Assembly (NCBI RefSeq): GCF_003390335.1
Contig: NZ_QUOU01000001.1
Coordinates: forward strand, 2,604,001 to 2,668,000
Length of the DNA: 64,000 nt
Reading direction: 5' to 3'
Source: Thalassotalea euphylliae
Lineage (GTDB): Bacteria; Pseudomonadota; Gammaproteobacteria; Enterobacterales; Alteromonadaceae
The notes beneath the pieces are model-generated. The model did not search any database. It worked only from the letters and a program-made list of their open reading frames with translations, and was not told where the DNA came from. Positions 42,146 to 51,630 of the stretch are shown piece after piece (the first letter of the stretch is position 1; each line of letters begins with the position of its first letter). The translations under genes and the position numbers were made by a program.

Positions 42146-44734
42146 TTAGTGTTGCGGTAATGCAGCGTTCAACTTTTCAGTAATATCACGCGATAACTCA
42201 GGCTGAGCGGCAATAAGTTCGAGTGCTTTGATCATCAACTCACTGTGGTGTTCATCAAACGCTTTGAACTGGATTAACGGTGTGATCAAACGAGAAGCGA
42301 CTTGTGGATTGATTTTGTCCATGGCGATAATTTGCTCGGCTAGGAATTGGTAGCCTTTACCTTGCGCATCATGAAAATAGCGGGCATTTTGCATGGCAAA
42401 AGCACCAATTAATGAGCGTGCGCGATTTGGATTGGTCAATGCAAAATCGTCACGTGCCATTAGCTGCTCTAACCGCTCAAAAATCGTCTCCGTGTGCATA
42501 TTCGCTTGCAGACTAAACCACTTGTCCATCACTAAGGTGTCGTCAAGCCATGTTTGCTCGAATTGCGACAATACGTTATCAGCAACAACCAGAGGTGCAT
42601 GTTTCACAGCACTTTGCAATGCACCAAGCTTGCTAGTCATCTCCTGAGCTTGTGCAAACTGTTGCTCAATTAAGTGATGGTACTTAGGTAACTTGCTTAA
42701 ATAACTTAAACAGGTGTTTGCCAAAGCGCGAGCAGCAACCTGTTTGCCTTCTGCACTGTCGTCGGTTTTATGAAGTAATTGCTTGCTCGTTTGATAAAGC
42801 TCGCTTAAATTTTCTTCAAATTGCTGGGCAATAAATAATTTCAGTTGCTCAACTGCGTTCAATAACTGTTGTGGGTTAACTTTGTTTAAACCAGAGACGA
42901 GTTCATCAAATGACGGCAGCGTCAACATTAGCGCCTTAAACTCGTCATCATAATCGGCTTTCATTACCGCAGCCATCATACGCATGATTGACTCGCTAGG
43001 TTGAGCACTTTGGTTTGCCAGTAAGAAAGCAACTTCTTGTGCCATGATCTTTTGACCAGCATCCCAGATACAGAAACTGTTGTCGCCCAGTTCAATAATC
43101 GACAGCAATTCTTCAACCGATTGTTCAAAATGTACTTTTACTGGCGCAGAAAAATCGCCAAGCAGCGCAACAATCGGTTGATTGCTAGCATCAAATTGCC
43201 ATGTGTGTTGTATGTCTGTCAACTCCAATAATTGTTTCGTCACTTGGTGCGTAACGGGGTCAATCAATTCAATTTTAATCGGAATGTGCAAGTGTAACTT
43301 TTCAGGTTGAGCCTCACTTGGCGGAGTCTGTTGTGCAATGGTTAAATTGAACTTGTTATGCTCTGCATCAAATTGCTGGGTTACGGTCAGCTCAGGCGTA
43401 CCAGATTGGCTATACCAGCGTTTAAACAAGGATAAATCTTTGTCATTCGCATCTGCCATCGCGTCAACAAAGTCATCACAAGTCACTGCCATACCGTCAA
43501 AGCGTTTAAAGTATAAATCCATCCCTTGTCTAAAGCCTTGTTGACCTAGCAAGGTATGTAACATGCGAATCACTTCACTGCCCTTTTCATAAACCGTTAA
43601 GGTGTAGAAATTATTCATTTCCATCACTTTCTCAGGACGAATGGGGTGCGACATTGGTCCTGCATCTTCGGCAAACTGCTGAGCGCGCAATAGCTTAACG
43701 TTTTGGATACGCGTCACGGCACTTGAATGCATGTCGGCACTAAACTGCTGATCTCTAAATACCGTTAAACCTTCTTTTAAACTTAACTGGAACCAATCTC
43801 GACAAGTAACGCGATTGCCCGTCCAATTGTGGAAATACTCGTGAGCAATAACCGCTTCAATATTAAAGAAATCGGTATCGGTGGCACTTTCTTTGTCTGC
43901 TAATACATATTTGCTGTTAAATACGTTCAGCCCTTTATTTTCCATCGCCCCCATATTGAAGAAATCAACGGCGACAATCATGTAAATATCAAGGTCGTAT
44001 TCTAAACCAAAGACTTGCTCGTCCCATGCCATTGAACGTTTAAGCGAGTCCATGGCATGAACTGCTTTATGCTGGTTGCCGCGATCGACAAAAATTTCCA
44101 AAGCCACAGAGCGGCCAGACTGAGTCACAAACTCATCTTTGAGCAAATCAAAATCACCAGCAACTAAGGCAAACAAATAGCATGGTTTGCGAAATGGATC
44201 GTGCCAAGTCACAAAGTGTTTGCCATCGGCTAATTCACCACGCTCGATTGGATTCCCGTTGGCAAGTAAGTATGGGTAAGTGGCTTTGTCAGCAATCACT
44301 TTAGTGGTAAAAATTGCCATGACATCAGGACGATCTAAATAGTAAGTGATGCGTCTAAAACCTTCTGCTTCACATTGCGTACAAAACGCACCACCAGATT
44401 TGTACAAGCCTTCAAGTGCTGTGTTGTTAGCTGGGTCAATTTCAGTGACTAGCGCTAACGTAAACTCATCAGGCACATTAAAAATGGTTAACTGTTGCTC
44501 GGTTTGCGTAAAATCATCACGCGTTAGCTGCTCCTCATTAAGGTGTACGCTAACTAACGTTAAATGTTCACCATCTAAACTGAGCTGGCTTTGTGACAAG
44601 TTCACTTTTTTAATTGTAAGCGTGTTAGTGACACGAGTGTGATGGTCATCAAGTTCGACCGTTAAATTAACGGTATCAATGGTAAAGTCTGACGGTAAAT
44701 AGTCAGCTAAATATTTGGCAGTAAACTCTGACAT
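42146..44734 (-). CDS. pepN: Aminopeptidase N
   Basis: PepN is the main cytoplasmic M1 metallo-aminopeptidase; it removes N-terminal residues from peptides. The 862 residues match the usual length (870 in E. coli). The substrate-binding GAMENKG motif precedes the zinc site HEYFHNWTGNRVTCRDWFQLSLKEGLTVFRDQ, which gives the two His and the distal Glu. The catalytic Tyr lies in NNFYTLTVYEKGSEVIRML. The C-terminal part has the helical bowl of the family. It is followed after 20 bases by the DUF2835 gene. Confidence 0.97.
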   Translation of the reverse strand: MSEFTAKYLADYLPSDFTIDTVNLTVELDDHHTRVTNTLTIKKVNLSQSQLSLDGEHLTLVSVHLNEEQLTRDDFTQTEQQLTIFNVPDEFTLALVTEIDPANNTALEGLYKSGGAFCTQCEAEGFRRITYYLDRPDVMAIFTTKVIADKATYPYLLANGNPIERGELADGKHFVTWHDPFRKPCYLFALVAGDFDLLKDEFVTQSGRSVALEIFVDRGNQHKAVHAMDSLKRSMAWDEQVFGLEYDLDIYMIVAVDFFNMGAMENKGLNVFNSKYVLADKESATDTDFFNIEAVIAHEYFHNWTGNRVTCRDWFQLSLKEGLTVFRDQQFSADMHSSAVTRIQNVKLLRAQQFAEDAGPMSHPIRPEKVMEMNNFYTLTVYEKGSEVIRMLHTLLGQQGFRQGMDLYFKRFDGMAVTCDDFVDAMADANDKDLSLFKRWYSQSGTPELTVTQQFDAEHNKFNLTIAQQTPPSEAQPEKLHLHIPIKIELIDPVTHQVTKQLLELTDIQHTWQFDASNQPIVALLGDFSAPVKVHFEQSVEELLSIIELGDNSFCIWDAGQKIMAQEVAFLLANQSAQPSESIMRMMAAVMKADYDDEFKALMLTLPSFDELVSGLNKVNPQQLLNAVEQLKLFIAQQFEENLSELYQTSKQLLHKTDDSAEGKQVAARALANTCLSYLSKLPKYHHLIEQQFAQAQEMTSKLGALQSAVKHAPLVVADNVLSQFEQTWLDDTLVMDKWFSLQANMHTETIFERLEQLMARDDFALTNPNRARSLIGAFAMQNARYFHDAQGKGYQFLAEQIIAMDKINPQVASRLITPLIQFKAFDEHHSELMIKALELIAAQPELSRDITEKLNAALPQH

Positions 44735-44780
44735 AGCTTGCCTCGAAATGTATTGTTAGTAACTTACGAAAAATTCAAAT

Positions 44781-44806
44781 AAAAAGCCTGCATTTAGCAG
44801 GCCTTT
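44781..44806 (-). terminator. Terminator of the NhaC gene
   Basis: GCCTGC / GCAGGC with a 5-base loop, followed by five T on the minus strand, 43 bases after the antiporter stop. Confidence 0.85.
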
Positions 44807-44848
44807 AAAAATTAAAACAGATAATTATTCATGCTAGCGACTTTTGCG

Positions 44849-46315
44849 CTAAGCAGGCTGCTCTGACATTTTATTCATTTTAAAGCCAGCGTAACCATAA
44901 ATAATCGCTAGTATTGGATTAATAATATTAAAGAAGCAGTAAAAAATATACTCATAAGAGCCTAATGCTAATGCCCCCATCATAAATGCACCACAAGTAT
45001 TCCATGGGATCAGTGGCGAAGTGATAGTGCCTGAATCTTCTAGCGTTCGACTTAACGTGGTTGGGTGGAAGCCTCGGCGTTCATACTCTTCTTTATACAT
45101 ACGGCCGGGCATCACAATTGCCATATACTGATCGGCGGTAATTAAGTTAGTACCAATACAGGTCGCCACTGTGCTGGCAATCAAACTCCCTGTTGATTTG
45201 GCCGCCGCTAAAATGGCATCAACGAAGCGACGTAACATCCCCAAATGTTCTAGCACAGCGCCAAAGCTTAATGCCGTCATCACTAGCCAGATAGTATTCA
45301 GCATGCTTGACATACCGCCACGGCTTAACAGCTCATCAATATTGGCATTACCGGTATCCACGGTAACGCCATCAAAAAATGCTGTCCAAACCACCATAAT
45401 GGTTGCCTTGACGCCTTCAACGCCTTCGGCGGCCATAGTCGCAATCAATTCTTGTTGAAAAATCACTGCCCACACAGCACCAATCAAGGCACCTACCGAT
45501 ACGGCAGGAAACGCCGGCATTTTCTTATAGGCCAATGTTAACAGTACAGCCAATGGAATAAGGTTTAATGCAGAAATATTGTAGGTTGCTTCAAGTGTAG
45601 AGGTTAGCGTGGTTATGCTGTCAGTATTGCCTGTGCCCTGCCCCGAATGATCGAAACCAATAAATAAAAATAGGATTAGCGCTATGGTAATCGAAGGTAC
45701 TGTTGTCCAAAGCATATTGCGAATATGGGCAAAGAGTTCAGTACCTGCTACCGCTGGCGCCAGGTTTGTTGTTTCAGATAGTGGCGATAACTTATCACCA
45801 AAATACGCACCCGAAATTACCGCACCGGCAGTGACTGCTGTCGACATTTCAAAGCCAGTTGCGATGCCAATAAAGGCGACACCGACTGTCGCGGCGGTAG
45901 TCCATGAACTCCCAATACTCATGGCAACGATGCCACATACCACACAGGCTGCGGCATAGAACCAACTGGGATCAATAATTTGCAGACCAAAATACACCAG
46001 TGTCGGTACGGTACCCGATAATAACCAAGTACCAATAAGCGAGCCAACAGCCAACAAAATCAAAACCGCACTAAGCGACAATGAAATACCATTAACAATG
46101 GCTTTTTCGATAGAGTGCCAATCAAAACCATTTTTTAAACCAATAATGATCGCAATACCCATTGCGATTAATAAGGCGATTTGATTAGGACCATAAGACG
46201 AGTTATCACCAAAATAAACTACTGCGGTAGAAAGCATGGCAATCAGTGCAATTATCGGAATAAAGGCATCCAGCATGCTCGGGATTCTAGGCTGCGAATC
46301 AAGAGGTTGTGACAT
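44849..46315 (-). CDS. nhaC: NhaC-family Na+/H+ antiporter
   Basis: This 488-residue inner-membrane protein has about 11-12 helices. Typical segments are SIGSSWTTAATVGVAFIGIATG, GAVISGAYFGDKLSPLSETTNLAPAVAGTELFAHIRNMLWTT around residues 170-210, and LEDSGTITSPLIPWNTCGAFM near residue 430. They place it in the NhaC family, which exports Na+ in exchange for protons or organic acids (some members exchange malate and lactate or other solutes). Sodium export suits a marine cell. It is a single gene with its own terminator. Confidence 0.9.
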   Translation of the reverse strand: MSQPLDSQPRIPSMLDAFIPIIALIAMLSTAVVYFGDNSSYGPNQIALLIAMGIAIIIGLKNGFDWHSIEKAIVNGISLSLSAVLILLAVGSLIGTWLLSGTVPTLVYFGLQIIDPSWFYAAACVVCGIVAMSIGSSWTTAATVGVAFIGIATGFEMSTAVTAGAVISGAYFGDKLSPLSETTNLAPAVAGTELFAHIRNMLWTTVPSITIALILFLFIGFDHSGQGTGNTDSITTLTSTLEATYNISALNLIPLAVLLTLAYKKMPAFPAVSVGALIGAVWAVIFQQELIATMAAEGVEGVKATIMVVWTAFFDGVTVDTGNANIDELLSRGGMSSMLNTIWLVMTALSFGAVLEHLGMLRRFVDAILAAAKSTGSLIASTVATCIGTNLITADQYMAIVMPGRMYKEEYERRGFHPTTLSRTLEDSGTITSPLIPWNTCGAFMMGALALGSYEYIFYCFFNIINPILAIIYGYAGFKMNKMSEQPA

Positions 46316-46525
46316 TATTTATATAAACCCTGAAATAATTATTATATTCGCCGGGGCGGCGAGATGTATTAATCTGCCTAGACTAGTCAGTGACTGCAAG
46401 ACATTTATTAAAGCAATTATACTAAAAATTGTTTGGTGGGATAGTCTCTTGGCAATAACTATTCGCTTTTACTGTATAAAAATCTAAACAGACTCTTGTT
46501 AAACGCACAGTTATTTGGCCATAAA

Positions 46526-46556
46526 AAAACCACCTAAGTAATTGTTAGGTGGTTTT
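46526..46556 (-). terminator. Terminator of the proQ-prc operon
   Basis: A 12-bp perfect stem AAAACCACCTAA / TTAGGTGGTTTT with a 7-base loop and a T run on the minus strand, 21 bases after the prc stop. Confidence 0.92.
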
Positions 46557-46576
46557 GTATGTTGTCCGAATTGAGA

Positions 46577-48616
46577 CTAAGGTGTGACTTTATTCTTGGC
46601 CACTTTGCCTAGTGCAACCAAATCGTAAGTTATTTTCGCCGCTTCATCTAAAAACGGATCAATTTCGTCTAACTCATCCGGCAAATCATCTAAATCTTCG
46701 ACTGTTTTCAAGCCGAGAATAACCAGACGTTCATTGGCTCTAGCCAACTGCTTTGCTTTGCGCTCTTCGCGCTTCTCTTTCCGCGCGGCAAGGTTGAGCG
46801 ATATTGATTTGTCGTCTTTTTCTTGTTTATATTCTTCGATATCTTTGAGCAGGTAATTAAACTCTGCATTTGCCTTGATACGCTCTTGGTGTAGTGAATC
46901 GAGGTAACTCACATCGGTCGCAATATCGTCCAATTGACGGTATTTTGCTTTCGCGATTTGATCCCAAGGTAAGGCATTTTCTTCTTTACTCTCGCCCCAC
47001 TCTGCTGGGTCAATTGCAGATGGGAATAAAATATCTGGGGTCACGCCACGGTGCTGGGTTGAGCCACCATTAATGCGGTAAAACTTGGCAATCGTAAATT
47101 GAATGCTGCCAAATGGCTTTTCGAACAAGTCATACACTCGGCCTAAACCGCGATGTTGTTGCACAGTGCCTTTACCAAAAGTTTGCTCACCAACGATAAC
47201 ACCGCGACCATAATCTTGAATTGCCGCCGAGAAAATTTCACTCGCTGATGCACTGTAGCGATCGACCATCACAGTCAATGGGCCATCGTAATAACTAAAG
47301 CCATCGCGATCGCTGTTAACTTGTACTCGATTTGCACCGTCTCGCACTTGCACGACAGGGCCTTTATCAATAAATAAGCCCGTCAACAAGGTTGCTTCAG
47401 TCAGTGAACCACCGCCATTGCCGCGTAGGTCGACAATCACCCCTTCAACCTTTTCGTCCTTGAGCTTTTGCAGCTCTTTTTTAACGTCGCGAGACAAGTT
47501 GTTGTAAAAGCTTGGAATGGTAATAACACCAAGCTTCTTACCGGTTTGCTCTAAATCGTGTTCGTAATAAACCTCTGATTTTGCTGCTCGGTCTTCAAGC
47601 TTAATTTTATCGCGCACAATTGAAACGATTTTGATATTGGAAGAGTCATCTGACTCGCCAGACAGTACTTGCAAGCGCACATTACTGCCTTTTGGTCCTT
47701 TGATCAGGTCGACGACATCATCTAATCGCCAGCCAATGACGTCAACAAACTCATCTTGGTCTTGCGCCACACCAACGATGCGATCTTTGGGCTTGAGTGC
47801 GTTTGATTTATCGGCCGGACCGCCATTTACGATGCTTTGGATAACCGTGTAATCCTCTTCGGCTCTCAGCACGGCGCCTATGCCTTCAAGCGACAGATTC
47901 ATTTCCATTTGGAAACGCTCTGCATTACGCGGTGATAAATAAGAAGTATGCGGCTCTACCACTCGCGCGAAGCTGTTCATCACAATCTGAAAAACATCTT
48001 CGCTTTCACTTTGTTTTAAGCGGCGAATGGCATAGCGATAGCGCTTACCTAAAATCTCTTGAACTTTTTCCCACTCTTTGCCTGCTAGCGTCAAGTTAAG
48101 GGCATCGTATTTGACCTTTTGACGCCATAACTCGTTGAGCTCTGCCAGTGACTGTGGTTGCTCGGCATCTTCTCGGTCGTACTCATAAACTTCGTCAACC
48201 GTAAAATCGAAGGGTTTTTCCAACAAGGTCAACGCATATTCGTAACGCTCTAATCGACGTTGGAGATTCAAGTTGTAAATCTCGTAAGCGATATCGAGTT
48301 TGCCACGAGCGATCACTTGATCAAAGTCATCGCGGTACTTGGCAAACTTTTCAATATCTGAGGCTAAGAATACATTCTTAGCATAATCGAGCTGTTTTAA
48401 GTAGCGGTCGAAAATCTGCTCAGAGAGCAGATCATCAACTTTAATTTGTTTGTAATGGGCACGGGTAAATTGTGCCGTAATGCGCTTACTGGCTGTAGCG
48501 TGCTGGCTTTCAGGTTTTAACGTTGGAAGAGCGTCAGGTTCTTGAACCTTTTCTGCTAAAACATTGGCTGAAAATGCTAGCGATATGGCAAGTGCGATAC
48601 GACAAAATTTTTGCAT
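46577..48616 (-). CDS. prc: Carboxy-terminal processing protease Prc (Tsp)
   Basis: Prc is a periplasmic serine protease that cuts proteins from their C-terminus, including ssrA-tagged proteins and cell-wall enzymes. The 679 residues match E. coli Prc (682). A signal peptide ends near NVLA. A long N-terminal helical domain precedes the PDZ domain (MNLSLEGIGAVLRAEEDYTVIQSIVNGGPADKSNALKPKDRIVGV). The S41 catalytic domain has DRYSASASEIFSAAIQDYGRG with the active Ser and EQTFGKGTVQQ with the active Lys. It lies 15 bases downstream of proQ, the same order as in E. coli. Confidence 0.97.
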   Translation of the reverse strand: MQKFCRIALAISLAFSANVLAEKVQEPDALPTLKPESQHATASKRITAQFTRAHYKQIKVDDLLSEQIFDRYLKQLDYAKNVFLASDIEKFAKYRDDFDQVIARGKLDIAYEIYNLNLQRRLERYEYALTLLEKPFDFTVDEVYEYDREDAEQPQSLAELNELWRQKVKYDALNLTLAGKEWEKVQEILGKRYRYAIRRLKQSESEDVFQIVMNSFARVVEPHTSYLSPRNAERFQMEMNLSLEGIGAVLRAEEDYTVIQSIVNGGPADKSNALKPKDRIVGVAQDQDEFVDVIGWRLDDVVDLIKGPKGSNVRLQVLSGESDDSSNIKIVSIVRDKIKLEDRAAKSEVYYEHDLEQTGKKLGVITIPSFYNNLSRDVKKELQKLKDEKVEGVIVDLRGNGGGSLTEATLLTGLFIDKGPVVQVRDGANRVQVNSDRDGFSYYDGPLTVMVDRYSASASEIFSAAIQDYGRGVIVGEQTFGKGTVQQHRGLGRVYDLFEKPFGSIQFTIAKFYRINGGSTQHRGVTPDILFPSAIDPAEWGESKEENALPWDQIAKAKYRQLDDIATDVSYLDSLHQERIKANAEFNYLLKDIEEYKQEKDDKSISLNLAARKEKREERKAKQLARANERLVILGLKTVEDLDDLPDELDEIDPFLDEAAKITYDLVALGKVAKNKVTP

Positions 48617-48631
48617 GCCAGTTACCTCGTA

Positions 48632-49273
48632 TTATTCGGAGAAAATATTTTGAATGTGAGTTTTAATCACCATTCCTGAGTCAAGTTGAACACTAATATC
48701 ATCACCAGCTACTTCAGTAATTGTTGCGTTCATTGGTGCTTTACCAATTTGTACCTTCACTTGCTGATTGACCTTAATTGTAGTTGATTCTACAGGCTTT
48801 AGCTCAACCGCTGGTTTTGGTGCACGCTTAGGTGATGATTTTACCGTTTTAAACTTCTGTTGACGTTTGTTGTCACCAGCAGGTTTTGCGTTGTGCTTAT
48901 TAGCCTTATAAGGTTTTTTATCCTTATTGTCTTGCTGTTTTTTGTTAGCAAATTTATCTTGGCTTTCTTTTAGCGTTTTCGCCGCATATTCTGCTTGCGC
49001 TTCATCAATAGCTTCAGCGTTGTTGCCAGCCAAATCAACACGGTGACTGCCAACTTTAATGGCCTTTAGGTAGCGCCAGCTGCTGGTGTAATGACGTAGT
49101 GCTTGACGCAAGCGAGTTTTACTCACTGTTTCGTCTTCACTAAGCTGCTCAGCTAAATCTTGGAAAATGCCAATTTTTAACGGCTTAGCAGCACCTTCAA
49201 TGCTAAAGCATGCAGGAAATTTTTCCGCTAAATAGGCAATAATTTCTTTGCTGCTAGTTCTTTTCGTTTCCAT
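48632..49273 (-). CDS. proQ: RNA chaperone ProQ
   Basis: ProQ binds structured small RNAs and mRNA 3' ends and controls osmotic and other responses. The protein is 213 residues from the ATG used here (METKRTSSKEIIAYLAEKFP). The frame is open 23 codons upstream, but family alignment favours this start. The N-terminal FinO-like domain carries EGAAKPLKIGIFQDLAEQL and ALRHYTSSWRYLKAI. A Lys/Gln-rich linker (about residues 120-165) and a C-terminal Tudor-like domain (VQIGKAPMNATITEVAGDDISVQLDSGM) complete the usual layout. It is the likely partner for any small RNAs in this genome. It is followed by prc. Confidence 0.96.
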   Translation of the reverse strand: METKRTSSKEIIAYLAEKFPACFSIEGAAKPLKIGIFQDLAEQLSEDETVSKTRLRQALRHYTSSWRYLKAIKVGSHRVDLAGNNAEAIDEAQAEYAAKTLKESQDKFANKKQQDNKDKKPYKANKHNAKPAGDNKRQQKFKTVKSSPKRAPKPAVELKPVESTTIKVNQQVKVQIGKAPMNATITEVAGDDISVQLDSGMVIKTHIQNIFSE

Positions 49274-49293
49274 AATACAACTTATATACTTAA

Positions 49294-49575
49294 TTACTGT
49301 TGAATATACTGATCTCGGTTTGCCAAAACATGCCGACACCAATCATAAATATCTTCCATATCTAATTCAGGAAGTGCTTCTTGCGGTATCCAGGTTTCCC
49401 ACACCAGCTCTAATATGGCGATTAGCTCCTCTGGAGCAATATCTTCTTCAGCCATATCATACAGCGTGTGGTAGATTTCATTAATACGTTCTGCGACGAG
49501 CTCTTCTTCGCCGTCCCAATCGCCAACAACAGCCTCTGAAACCAGGTAATCGTGAATAACGATAAATTCTTTCAT
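49294..49575 (-). CDS. Small acidic protein between msrC and proQ
   Basis: This 93-residue, strongly acidic, helical protein begins MKEFIVIHDYLVSEAVVGDWDGEEELV and ends with a WCRHVL segment. It is not recognised as a characterised family. Its start overlaps the msrC stop by one base (TAATG), so it is translated from the msrC message. Only 20 bases separate it from proQ. The tight spacing suggests a msrC-orf-proQ-prc operon. Confidence 0.75.
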   Translation of the reverse strand: MKEFIVIHDYLVSEAVVGDWDGEEELVAERINEIYHTLYDMAEEDIAPEELIAILELVWETWIPQEALPELDMEDIYDWCRHVLANRDQYIQQ

Positions 49576-50036
49576 TAACCCGCTACTTGTTGTTCTAACA
49601 ATTGAACGATAGCTTCTAAACCAACTTGGTCGGCTTCGTCAAAACGGTCATATTCGATACTGTCGATATCAAGCACAGCGACAATTTCACCGTCGATTTT
49701 TACTGGAATAACAATTTCCGAGTTACTCGCAGCGTCACAAGCGATATGGCCGTCAAAAGCGTGAACATCAGCAATTCGCTGGGTTTGTGCACTAGCTGCA
49801 GCTGTACCACAGACACCTTTGCCCATTGGAATTCGAATACAAGCAACTTTACCTTGGAAAGGGCCTAATACTAAACCGTCACCTTCGCGACGATAAAAAC
49901 CAGCCCAATTGACGTATTCTAAAGATTCAAACAATAAAGCGCTGATGTTAGCCATATTGGCGATTAAATCGCGTTCGCCGTCAATAATTGCTGCAACTTG
50001 TTGGTGCAACTGCTGATAAAAAGCTGATTTATCCAT
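49575..50036 (-). CDS. msrC: Free methionine-(R)-sulfoxide reductase
   Basis: This 153-residue GAF-domain enzyme reduces free methionine-R-sulfoxide using thioredoxin. The three conserved cysteines are C66 (VACIRIP), C76 (GVCGTAA) and C100 (IACDAASNSEIVIPV), matching Cys84, Cys94 and Cys118 of the E. coli enzyme. NWAGFYR and VLDIDS are further family landmarks. It is the first visible gene of a possible operon with the acidic protein, proQ and prc. Confidence 0.95.
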   Translation of the reverse strand: MDKSAFYQQLHQQVAAIIDGERDLIANMANISALLFESLEYVNWAGFYRREGDGLVLGPFQGKVACIRIPMGKGVCGTAAASAQTQRIADVHAFDGHIACDAASNSEIVIPVKIDGEIVAVLDIDSIEYDRFDEADQVGLEAIVQLLEQQVAG

Positions 50037-50120
50037 CTACTCTTATAACACCGTTGAAAAAGCGCTAAAGATACCTTGATAACGCTTCAAATTAAAGTGT
50101 TTATCGCGTTGCAACGCCAT

Positions 50121-50903
50121 TTAGTTGCTTTTAAGCCCAAATGTAACCGTTACTTCTGCCGTTATTTGATCTGTACCGGAATAGCTCTTGGCTTTTCGCG
50201 CCATATCGAAAGATTCTGCTGCCATCATCACTTGGCCCGGCGCGCGATACGCATGCTCACTCAGCGATTTAACGGCGCCAAGTGTTACTCCTAAATTACT
50301 GGCCAAACGCTGTGCTTTCGCCTTGGCATTAGCAACGGCTCTAGACAGTGCCTGCTGATAAAGTTTGTCTGCGTTCCTTATTCCACTTTGTACAGGTGAA
50401 ATTCGCGTAACGCCAATTTTCAGCGCCTTATCCAATAATTTTTCGTAATCTTGAACATCAGATAATTGCACTGATACTTGGCGACGAATGTCAAAAGCAA
50501 TATCAGATTTGGCCTTATTGGGCTTATTAACACTGATTGCCACCGCGCTTTCACGCTCATTAACATCGTCTTCAATATAAACGCGGTGTGGGTGATTGTC
50601 TTGGCGAGGGTAAATAGGCACGAGTTGCAAATTGGTTGAGGTAATATGCTCATCTTCAACGCCCATAGCTTTAATAGCGCGAGTTAAGAGCTGGGTTTGT
50701 TGGTCTATCTTCGCTTTTGCTTTAGTAATAATGCGCGTGCGTTGTTCAAGCGTGAGTACAACGGTAAATTGATCTGGGGCTTGCTCTAGCGTCGCTTTGC
50801 CGACGACGGTAATGCCATTTTCAACGTTTGCCAAAGCAACTGTTGAACTCAATGTTAGCGCCATCGCCCAAATCCCTCGTAGCGTACCTCGAAACATACT
50901 CAT
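50121..50903 (-). CDS. SIMPL-domain (DUF541) exported protein
   Basis: The protein is 260 residues from the second of three clustered ATGs, which has AAGGA at 5-base spacing. The frame is open further upstream into the DUF2057 gene, but those codons are unlikely to be used. A signal peptide ends near STVALA. The mature protein has NGITVVGKATLEQAPDQFTVVLTLEQ and ALSRAVANAKAKAQRLASNLGVTLGAVKSLSEH, typical of the SIMPL/DUF541 family (periplasmic oligomers such as E. coli YggE, linked to oxidative stress). The gene starts 8 bases after the DUF2057 gene end, so the two are co-transcribed. Confidence 0.9.
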   Translation of the reverse strand: MSMFRGTLRGIWAMALTLSSTVALANVENGITVVGKATLEQAPDQFTVVLTLEQRTRIITKAKAKIDQQTQLLTRAIKAMGVEDEHITSTNLQLVPIYPRQDNHPHRVYIEDDVNERESAVAISVNKPNKAKSDIAFDIRRQVSVQLSDVQDYEKLLDKALKIGVTRISPVQSGIRNADKLYQQALSRAVANAKAKAQRLASNLGVTLGAVKSLSEHAYRAPGQVMMAAESFDMARKAKSYSGTDQITAEVTVTFGLKSN

Positions 50904-50911
50904 CATTATCC

Positions 50912-51547
50912 TTATAGGTTGTTTTGCTTGCGAAACGCCGCCTTTTCTTGCGCACTCGCTTGGTGCCACCAATAATTTAGCATTTCAAGTGCGCGCGATG
51001 CACGAGTTTCTTGGTTACTTTTTGTGTTTATTTCTTGGTTAGCAGATACAGGTGCATCTAATACCGACTGATATTGCTGCTGCTCAAACTCTGCTAGGGC
51101 AAAAGTGCTGTAGTCCACCGTTTGTTGCCCTTTACTCGATAACACTAACTTGGGCTTCTTCGCATATGCTCTTGCTTGTTTTTCAGCGTGGTGTTGCGGT
51201 TTTTCAATATAAATATCGGCCGCCTGTTTATTGATGACAAGTACCTGATGATCAGAGCGAATAGTGACATGGCCATCGCCATCTTCTTCTTCGAAAAGCT
51301 CTTTATAGCGATACAAAATAACGTGTCGCCCAGTTGATAGGGGGATCACATGTTCGGTATCAAAAAAGCCACTGCGGTATTTCTCGCCGTTGACTTTAAG
51401 CACTTCGTACTCTTCTGGGAAAATAACATTTTTCGCCAATGTGGTTGAGGCAAAAAGTGACAGGAGTAAGAACAAGGCAATTGTTGTAACCGCAGTTACG
51501 GCTTTTTTACTCAGAGAGAATAGAGCAGTGAAGGCAGCAGATGTCAT
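50912..51547 (-). CDS. DUF2057 (YccT-like) exported protein
   Basis: This 211-residue protein has a signal peptide (hydrophobic stretch at about 17-35, cleavage near TTLA). The DUF2057/UPF0319 signature follows: VIFPEEYEVLKVNGEKYRSGFF, RHVILYRYKELFE, and the C-terminal ALEMLNYWWHQASAQEKAAFRKQ. E. coli YccT is reported to affect curli; the function here is unknown. It would be periplasmic. It is the first gene of a two-gene unit with the SIMPL protein. Confidence 0.88.
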   Translation of the reverse strand: MTSAAFTALFSLSKKAVTAVTTIALFLLLSLFASTTLAKNVIFPEEYEVLKVNGEKYRSGFFDTEHVIPLSTGRHVILYRYKELFEEEDGDGHVTIRSDHQVLVINKQAADIYIEKPQHHAEKQARAYAKKPKLVLSSKGQQTVDYSTFALAEFEQQQYQSVLDAPVSANQEINTKSNQETRASRALEMLNYWWHQASAQEKAAFRKQNNL

Positions 51548-51605
51548 ATCAATTTCAGTGAAAAATAAATAGTGTGCGTTTATTCTAGAAAATCAGCTCG
51601 CAAAG

Positions 51606-51630
51606 AAAAAGCGCTATTCAGCGCTTTTTT
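51606..51630 (-). terminator. Terminator of the prp operon
   Basis: A 10-bp stem AAAAAGCGCT / AGCGCTTTTT with a 4-base loop, overlapping the prpF stop codon, and a T run on the minus strand. Confidence 0.92.
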
